Shown here in pieces: positions 5,785 through 10,847 of a stretch of 10,847 nucleotides of DNA (positions within the stretch are counted from its first letter, which is position 1; every line of letters starts with the position of its first letter). Under the pieces are notes generated by a model, which saw only the letters and a list, made by a program, of their open reading frames with translations, did not search any database and was not told the DNA's origin. Source of the stretch: Desulfobacteraceae bacterium (GTDB taxonomy: Bacteria > Desulfobacterota > DSM-4660 > Desulfatiglandales > Desulfatiglandaceae); NCBI GenBank assembly GCA_020349865.1, contig CP070700.1, forward strand, positions 3,896,902 through 3,907,748. The letters are read 5' to 3'. The position numbers and the translations under genes were made by a program.

Positions 5785-6471
5785 TTATTCAAGGCAGCAT
5801 TTGGAGAATTTATCGTCGATGGGGACAGGATACTCTCCGTCAAAGCAGGCAAGGCAGAGGTCTTCTTTTGGGATTTCTGTTGCTTTTGCCAGGTTATTAA
5901 TACTCAGATACCCAAGGCTGTCCAGGCCGATGAAATCGCAGATCTCTTCTACTGTTTTCTGTGATGCAATCAGTTCACCCGAAGTGCTAAAATCGATTCC
6001 ATAGTGACAGGGAAAACGGTGAGGCGGACAACTCACGAGCATATGGACCTCACGGGCACCTATTTTTCTCAAGGCCTTGATTCTGGTCCTGGCCGTGGTC
6101 CCGCGAATAATGGAATCTTCTATGATCAATACCCGCTGGTCCTTCAATAGGTTCTTCACGGGATTTAGCTTAACCTTTACCCCAAAGTCCCTCATGCCCT
6201 GGGAGGGCTGGATAAAGGTCCTGCCAACATAATGGTTTCTGATCATACCCATCTCAAGGGGAATACCCGATGCCTGCGCATAGCCGATGGCCGCATAATT
6301 ACCAGAATCCGGGAAAGGCATCATGAGTTCCACATCCAGCGAAAACTCCTTGGCCAAAAGTTCCCCCTGTTTTTTGCGAAAAATATACACATTCTGGCCA
6401 AACACATTTCTATCTGGCCTGGCAAAATAGATTAACTCGAATATACATTGACTTATGCGGGAATCTATGCC
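5785..6471 (-). CDS. purF: PurF C-terminal half: phosphoribosyltransferase domain and Fe-S ligands
   Basis: The 228 codons after the TAA in the same frame. The PRPP loop VLIIEDSIIRGTT (362-374 of the read-through protein) is present, with Glu in place of the usual first Asp. PDSGNYAAIGYAQASGIP and the flexible loop region RNHYVGRTFIQPSQ are typical. Four cysteines match the [4Fe-4S] ligands known in B. subtilis PurF: Cys257 (QCIFE), Cys403 (FPCHYG) and Cys454/Cys457 (CLAC). The first start-like codon in frame is GTG at 6405, with no ribosome site; beginning there would remove Cys257 and a conserved strand, so an independently translated PRTase is unlikely. The C-terminus ends shortly after CLACFDGEYP, which is short but acceptable for this family. 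Confidence 0.85.
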   Translation of the reverse strand, partial: GIDSRISQCIFELIYFARPDRNVFGQNVYIFRKKQGELLAKEFSLDVELMMPFPDSGNYAAIGYAQASGIPLEMGMIRNHYVGRTFIQPSQGMRDFGVKVKLNPVKNLLKDQRVLIIEDSIIRGTTARTRIKALRKIGAREVHMLVSCPPHRFPCHYGIDFSTSGELIASQKTVEEICDFIGLDSLGYLSINNLAKATEIPKEDLCLACFDGEYPVPIDDKFSKCCLE

Positions 6472-7215
6472 TTATGGAATGCTTTTTAGTCCATTTTGGT
6501 TGATAATAAGAATCTCGCCCGGCCCTATATCCCTGATGTACTCCGCCTCTACCAGGTCAAAGGCACATGTCTCCGATGCGAGGACGTAGCCTGAGTCTAA
6601 TCTTCCGAGACAGAGGGGTCGAAAACCATTGGGATCTCTTGCTGCAATAATGGTATCCTCTGTCATTGTAACTATGGAATAGGCCCCTTTTACTTGCGCC
6701 ATGGTCTCAATCATTGCCTGTTCGAGCCCCTTCTTGAAGCATTTTGCTGTCAAATGTAGCACCACCTCAGTGTCCATGCTGGTCTGGAATATGGAACCGC
6801 TGTCTTCAAGTTGTGATCGAATCTGTCGGGCATTCACGAGGTTGCCGTTATGTGCAACTGCAAAAGATCTCCCTGAATAGTGAATCCTGAACGGCTGGGC
6901 ATTTACGAGGAGGGAAGAGCCCGTAGTTGAATATCGCACATGCCCAAGGGACATATGCCCTTTTAGCTTCTTGAGAATTTCTTCATTAAAGATTTCCGGA
7001 ACGAGGCCCATGGCCTTATGCTCTGACACTTGATTCCCATCAGATGCAACTATGCCAGCGCTTTCCTGACCACGATGCTGCAAGGCATAAAGCCCGAAAT
7101 AGGCAAGCTTGGCCGCATCCTCATGACCATAGACCGCAAAAATTCCACATTCCTCTCTGGGACGAGAGGAGGCAAACAATTTTTCAGGGCATTTTTTATT
7201 CGCAACCTGCTCCAT
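6472..7215 (-). CDS. purF: PurF N-terminal half: propeptide and Ntn-type glutaminase domain
   Basis: The 247-codon half up to the TAA. A 22-residue propeptide precedes EECGIFAVYG; Cys23 would be the N-terminal nucleophile after self-cleavage, as in the B. subtilis-type enzyme. Further class II glutaminase motifs are complete: ALQHRGQESAGI (44-55), GHVRYSTTG (91-99), AHNGNLVNA (121-129), SMDTEV (146-151) and DPNGFRPLCLG (194-204). The product alone could in principle hydrolyse glutamine but would lack the PRPP site that normally activates it, so it would probably be useless or wasteful. Start choice: ATG 7215 has AAGG immediately ahead and GAAGGG eleven bases upstream, neither ideal; it gives the expected propeptide length. 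Confidence 0.9.
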   Translation of the reverse strand: MEQVANKKCPEKLFASSRPREECGIFAVYGHEDAAKLAYFGLYALQHRGQESAGIVASDGNQVSEHKAMGLVPEIFNEEILKKLKGHMSLGHVRYSTTGSSLLVNAQPFRIHYSGRSFAVAHNGNLVNARQIRSQLEDSGSIFQTSMDTEVVLHLTAKCFKKGLEQAMIETMAQVKGAYSIVTMTEDTIIAARDPNGFRPLCLGRLDSGYVLASETCAFDLVEAEYIRDIGPGEILIINQNGLKSIP

Positions 7216-7356
7216 GCCTTAATTTTCCCTTCGCCTTGCAGTCGCCAATCGTCAATACCCCAACAAATAAGGGTGCTTATCATCTAATTACTCAATCCTT
7301 TTCCCGCTTTACTTCCACATTGCACATTACAATCGCAAATTTCCAATCATCAATAG
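7216..7356. repeat. carB-purF spacer with a near-identical 13-bp direct repeat at its ends
   Basis: CCAATCGTCAATA (7245-7257) recurs as CCAATCATCAATA (7343-7355), 12 of 13 identical and 98 bp apart. More CAATCG/GCAAAT-like words lie beside the second copy. The spacer holds no recognisable gene, strong hairpin or clear promoter. Such short degenerate words are common between genes in this kind of genome; a regulatory role is unproven. Confidence 0.4.
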
Positions 7357-10300
7357 TTAATCGGCCCTATGGTACTCCTGAATTGCCTTTACTTCAAGCT
7401 TTCCCTCGGTTATGGCTTTGATTGCCAAGGCCGTAGCCCTGGCTCCCGCAAGGGTAGTAGTATACGGGATTTTGTAGGTGAGGGCTGCCCTTCGAATGGA
7501 ATATGATTCAGAGACGGCCTTCTTGTTGCTGGTGGTGTTAATAACCAGGTCAATCTCCCTATTCTTAATCATATCTACAACATGGGGCCTGCCTTCGCGT
7601 ACCTTATTCACTCTCTGAATGGAAATTCCATGTTGTGAAAAAAAAGCGGCAGTGCCACGAGTAGCAATAAGCTCAAACCCCATGTCATAAAATTTGAAGA
7701 CAGTCTCAAGTAAGGCCATCTTATCTTCATCCCTGACGCTTATAAAGACGGTCCCTGACAGGGGTAATTTTTGTCCTGCAGCTAGTTGTGATTTGGCAAA
7801 GGCCAGCCCGAAAGAGCTGTCGACTCCCATCACCTCCCCTGTAGATTTCATCTCTGGACTCAAAACCGTATCCACCCCTGGAAGTCGGTCAAAGGGAAAG
7901 ACCGACTCCTTGCAAGAAATATGTGACGGCACAACCTCCTGGGTGAGACCTAAATCTTTAAGACGTTTTCCCATAATGACCATGGTTGCCAGTTTGGCTA
8001 AGGGTACACCAGTGGCCTTGCTCACAAAAGGAATGGTCCTTGAGGCCCGAGGGTTTACCTCCAGGACATAGATTGTGCCTCTCTTTATTGCATACTGGAT
8101 ATTCATCAGGCCAACCACATTAAGCTCCTTAGCGATGGCCCCTGTGTTTTCCTTAATCTGTTCGAGGATTTCGGAACCCAAAGAAATCGGCGGCAGGACA
8201 CAGGCGCTGTCTCCACTATGAATCCCAGCTTCTTCAATGTGTTCCATGATTCCCCCGATCACGGTATCCAAGCCGTCAGAAATCGCATCCACATCGATCT
8301 CTGTGGCATTCTCGAGAAATCTGTCGATCAATATGGGTTTTCCCGGGGAAACTCCCACTGCATCCTTCATATAATATTCCAGGTCCTTCTGGTCATACAC
8401 AATTTCCATTGCCCGGCCGCCCAGGACAAAGGATGGCCGCACAACCACGGGATAGCCAATTTTTTCCGCAACCCGGGCGGCCTCCTCCTCATTGATTGCA
8501 ATTCCGTTTTCCGGTTGCAGAATGTTCAGTTTCTTAAGGAGAGCCTGAAAACGCTCCCTGTCCTCAGCCCGGTCTATGCTGTCAGGGCGTGTTCCAAGGA
8601 TAGTCACCCCTGCCTTGGCAAGGGGAACAGAAATATTCAGGGGGGTCTGACCGCCAAACTGGACAATGATCCCATCCGGTTTTTCCTGTTCGACAATATT
8701 GAGCACATCCTCCCTTGTAAGGGGCTCAAAATAGAGCTTATCAGAGGTGTCATAATCAGTGCTCACGGTTTCAGGGTTACTGTTGACCATTATACTCTCA
8801 ACGCCCATCGCTTTCAGGGCAAATGAGGCGTGCACACAGCAATAATCAAATTCAATGCCCTGGCCGATTCGGTTAGGGCCCCCCCCCAAAATCACCACTT
8901 TTCTTTTATTCGAGGAGCGGATCTCGTTTTCCTGTTCATAGGTAGAATAATAGTAGGGGGTGTACGCCTCAAATTCGGCCGCACATGTGTCTACCAGTTT
9001 GTAAACCGGTGTTACCCCCTTTGAACTTCGTATCTTCCTGATATTCTGTTCGTTTGTGTCAAAGATTCTTGCCAGCTGAACATCGGAGAAACCGTATTCT
9101 TTGATCTTCTTTAATAGTTCAGAATCCCATTGTTGCAAGTCAAGACCTTTACGGGCCATTTCCTTCAACTGTTGTTCCAGGCTGTGTATCTGGTAGATGT
9201 TATAAAGAAACCACGGATCTATACGGCTTAACTCGCTAATTCTTTCCAGGGCAATACCCTGATCCATGGCTTCATAAATAAAAAATATTCGATTTGAGTT
9301 AGGATTGATAAGCGCTTTTTCAATTTCTTCATGTTCCGTATTGGGCCCCAACCTACTGAAGGTGTCAGCTCCAAGACCAAATCGCCCGATCTCTAAGGAC
9401 CGAATGGCTTTCTGGAGGGCTTCCTTGAAGGTCCTACCGATCGCCATTGTTTCGCCCACAGACTTCATGGACGTGGTCAGACTATCTTCGGCATCATGAA
9501 ATTTCTCAAAGGTCCAGCGTGGCACCTTGACTACGCAGTAATCAATGGTCGGTTCAAAGGAGGCAAGGGTCTCACGAGTAATGTCGTTGGAAATTTCATC
9601 CAGTGTATAGCCAATGGCGAGCTTGGCAGCAATTTTTGCAATGGGAAAGCCCGTGGCCTTGGAGGCAAGAGCCGAGCTTCTCGATACCCTGGGATTCATC
9701 TCAATGACCACCATCTCTCCATTTTCGGGCCGGATGGCAAACTGGATATTCGAACCGCCGGTTTCCACGCCGATTTCCCTGATGATTGCGATGGCTGCAT
9801 CGCGCATGGCCTGATATTCTCTGTCCGACAGTGTCTGGGCCGGGGCCACAGTGATACTGTCTCCGGTGTGAACGCCCATGGGATCAAAATTCTCAATGGA
9901 GCAGATAATGACTACATTGTCCTTAAAGTCCCGCATGACCTCCAGCTCGTACTCCTTCCACCCTATAAGTGATTCTTCCATTATGATCTCGGAAATCATG
10001 CTCACGTCAAGCCCTTTACTGGCAAGGGCTTCCATCTCTTCCCGGTTATATGCCACCCCGCTGCCTGCCCCTCCCAGGGTAAAGCTGGCCCTGATTATCA
10101 GGGGATATCCGATCGTTTCTGCCACGTCCCTGGCCTGGGCCATATTTCTTGCAATGCCGCTCTCAGTCACACGCAAGCCGATGTTGCCCATTGCGTCCCG
10201 GAACTGCTCACGGTCCTCTGCCTTTAGGATAACCGGGATGGAAGCCCCTATCATTTCCACGCCCAGTCTTTCAAAAAGACCTGTCTCAGCAATTTTGACC

Positions 10301-10596
10301 GCCGTATTGAGCCCTGTCTGGCCCCCAAGAGTTGGAAGTACAGCATCGGGCCTTTCGCATTCAACCACCTTTGCGACCATCTCAGGTGTGATAGGTTCAA
10401 TGTATGTGCGGTGGGCTGTTTCAGGGTCTGTCATTATGGTGGCGGGATTACTGTTTACGAGCACGACCTCGTAGCCTTCTTCCACCAGGGCCTTACATGC
10501 CTGAGTTCCCGAGTAGTCAAATTCACAGGCCTGGCCAATGACAATGGGGCCGGAGCCGATAATGAGGATCTTTTTTATGTCAGTACGTTTGGGCAT
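7357..10596 (-). CDS. carB: Carbamoyl-phosphate synthase large subunit CarB
   Basis: A full-length, uninterrupted 1079-residue protein. With CarA it makes carbamoyl phosphate from glutamine, bicarbonate and two ATP, feeding pyrimidine and arginine synthesis. The two homologous halves are clear: carboxyphosphate half (about 1-400) with [20 protein letters not shown] and [18 protein letters not shown]; oligomerisation domain (about 401-555); carbamoyl-phosphate half (about 556-940) with [17 protein letters not shown] and [18 protein letters not shown]; and a C-terminal MGS-like regulatory domain (about 943-1079). In the latter Lys959, Thr979, Thr982, Lys998, Asn1020 and Thr1022 match the E. coli UMP/IMP pocket (E. 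coli numbers plus five), so control by nucleotides is likely. ATG 10596 gives the canonical [16 protein letters not shown] start, though no good Shine-Dalgarno is visible. carA lies 180 bp upstream and purF 141 bp downstream on the same strand. Confidence 0.98.
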   Translation of the reverse strand: MPKRTDIKKILIIGSGPIVIGQACEFDYSGTQACKALVEEGYEVVLVNSNPATIMTDPETAHRTYIEPITPEMVAKVVECERPDAVLPTLGGQTGLNTAVKIAETGLFERLGVEMIGASIPVILKAEDREQFRDAMGNIGLRVTESGIARNMAQARDVAETIGYPLIIRASFTLGGAGSGVAYNREEMEALASKGLDVSMISEIIMEESLIGWKEYELEVMRDFKDNVVIICSIENFDPMGVHTGDSITVAPAQTLSDREYQAMRDAAIAIIREIGVETGGSNIQFAIRPENGEMVVIEMNPRVSRSSALASKATGFPIAKIAAKLAIGYTLDEISNDITRETLASFEPTIDYCVVKVPRWTFEKFHDAEDSLTTSMKSVGETMAIGRTFKEALQKAIRSLEIGRFGLGADTFSRLGPNTEHEEIEKALINPNSNRIFFIYEAMDQGIALERISELSRIDPWFLYNIYQIHSLEQQLKEMARKGLDLQQWDSELLKKIKEYGFSDVQLARIFDTNEQNIRKIRSSKGVTPVYKLVDTCAAEFEAYTPYYYSTYEQENEIRSSNKRKVVILGGGPNRIGQGIEFDYCCVHASFALKAMGVESIMVNSNPETVSTDYDTSDKLYFEPLTREDVLNIVEQEKPDGIIVQFGGQTPLNISVPLAKAGVTILGTRPDSIDRAEDRERFQALLKKLNILQPENGIAINEEEAARVAEKIGYPVVVRPSFVLGGRAMEIVYDQKDLEYYMKDAVGVSPGKPILIDRFLENATEIDVDAISDGLDTVIGGIMEHIEEAGIHSGDSACVLPPISLGSEILEQIKENTGAIAKELNVVGLMNIQYAIKRGTIYVLEVNPRASRTIPFVSKATGVPLAKLATMVIMGKRLKDLGLTQEVVPSHISCKESVFPFDRLPGVDTVLSPEMKSTGEVMGVDSSFGLAFAKSQLAAGQKLPLSGTVFISVRDEDKMALLETVFKFYDMGFELIATRGTAAFFSQHGISIQRVNKVREGRPHVVDMIKNREIDLVINTTSNKKAVSESYSIRRAALTYKIPYTTTLAGARATALAIKAITEGKLEVKAIQEYHRAD

Positions 10597-10715
10597 AATA
10601 TGGGTTGCGCGTTACGGGTTCATGGCTTGAAGTTGAAATAACGAAGGCTTCTCGACAGTCACTCAGAAAAGACATCATGACCATATCCCTGAAGCCATAT
10701 CCGTCCGCCACTAAC

Positions 10716-10734
10716 AAAAAAATGAGGTACTCAT
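10716..10734 (-). terminator. Weak terminator- or attenuator-like hairpin between carA and carB
   Basis: On the minus strand ATGAG-TAC-CTCAT (10734-10722) is followed directly by seven T's (10722-10716), 43 bp after the carA stop and about 120 bp before carB. The stem has five pairs, extendable by two G-T wobbles, with few GC pairs, so at most partial termination is expected. The layout would allow carB to be transcribed less than carA. Confidence 0.35.
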
Positions 10735-10776
10735 CCCGGAAGAACCAAGAATGTTAATTCGTAACTCAGGACATCC

Positions 10777-10847
10777 TTAACGTTTATGGTATTTCTCCAT
10801 CATCTCCACAAATCGGTCAAAAAGATATGTGGCATCATGGGGGCCCG
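10777..10847 (-). CDS. carA: Carbamoyl-phosphate synthase small subunit CarA, C-terminal end (cut by window edge)
   Basis: The last 23 codons are visible, ending GPHDATYLFDRFVEMMEKYH and KR before TAA at 10777-10779. GPHDA-x-x-LFD is the conserved CarA C-terminus (E. coli has GPHDAAPLFD), next to the His/Glu triad region of the class I glutaminase domain. CarA hydrolyses glutamine and channels ammonia to CarB. It lies upstream of carB on the same strand, as in most bacteria, but with a 180-bp gap that is wide for a carAB pair. Confidence 0.9.
   Translation of the reverse strand, partial: GPHDATYLFDRFVEMMEKYHKR

Larger units (their letters stand above)
5785..7215 (-). pseudogene. purF: Amidophosphoribosyltransferase PurF, frame interrupted by an in-frame TAA at codon 248
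   Basis: Read through the stop, the frame is 476 codons, the same length as Bacillus subtilis PurF. The enzyme makes 5-phosphoribosylamine from PRPP and glutamine, the first committed step of purine synthesis. TAA at 6472-6474 lies in the linker between the two domains. After it, the same frame continues GIDSRIS then QCIFELIYFARPDRNVFGQN, conserved PurF sequence including the Fe-S ligand Cys257, before any possible restart. Hence this is a point nonsense change, not a frameshift or a clean gene split. All other key motifs are intact and no second lesion is seen, so decay, if real, is recent. TAA is an ordinary stop here (gspF and carB end in it). Sequencing error is a serious alternative, especially for an essential-type gene. 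The gene follows carB by 141 bp on the same strand. Confidence 0.85.

Noticed and set aside
5785..6405. Independent PRTase gene starting at GTG 6405
   Set aside because: There is no ribosome site, and the start would fall inside a conserved strand and drop the first Fe-S cysteine.
6405..6474. Frameshift as the cause of the split purF
   Set aside because: Both halves are in the same frame; the only lesion is a single TAA codon, and conserved sequence continues right after it.
8218..8826. 202-codon plus-strand ORF
   Set aside because: It is a shadow of carB, whose frame is fully conserved on the other strand.
9878..10474. 198-codon plus-strand ORF
   Set aside because: It is a shadow of carB with biased composition and no independent support.
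1..10847. Defence system, CRISPR array, prophage or insertion sequence
   Set aside because: No regular spaced repeats, transposase, integrase, nuclease or phage-like proteins were found in any frame.

Overview
The window looks like ordinary chromosome from a Gram-negative bacterium, most likely a delta-proteobacterial (Desulfobacterota-type) lineage. The grounds are a type II secretion pseudopilin cluster, a [4Fe-4S]/propeptide-type PurF beside carAB, an FHA-GAF signalling protein behind a sigma-54-type promoter, and a TPR protein with a C-terminal membrane-helix domain. The lineage is inferred from protein character and gene order, not from a marker gene. No tRNA, rRNA, CRISPR array, transposase or phage gene was seen.

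Layout, left to right. (1) Positions 1-2766, minus strand: gspF, gspG, gspH and the first 113 bases of gspI, the inner-membrane platform and pseudopilins of a type II secretion system. gspF, gspG and gspH are tightly packed. gspH and gspI are separated by about 430 bp holding a start-less open frame that overlaps the gspI start, a GC-rich hairpin, and a plus-strand promoter / ribosome site / 20-codon ORF unit. (2) Positions 2767-3357: a 590-bp divergent intergenic region with a good minus-strand sigma-70 promoter about 330 bp ahead of gspF, and a dispersed-repeat-like hairpin near the plus-strand gene. (3) Positions 3358-4293, plus strand: a secreted TPR protein with a C-terminal hydrophobic-helix domain. 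(4) Positions 4350-5408, minus strand: an FHA-GAF protein converging on the TPR gene, with a consensus-matching sigma-54 (-24/-12) site upstream. (5) Positions 5785-10847, minus strand: carA (3' end), carB and purF, the glutamine-dependent entry steps of pyrimidine/arginine and purine synthesis.

The most striking feature is purF. Its 476-codon frame is intact in length, motifs and Fe-S ligands but carries an in-frame TAA at codon 248, in the linker between the glutaminase and phosphoribosyltransferase domains. It is not a frameshift: both halves are in one frame and conserved PurF sequence lies between the stop and the first possible restart codon. A recent nonsense mutation, a sequencing error or unusual readthrough would each explain it.

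I did not find a clear new multi-gene system. The points most worth checking are the purF stop, the sigma-54-driven FHA-GAF gene, the small plus-strand ORF inside the gsp cluster, and the atypical gspH-gspI junction.
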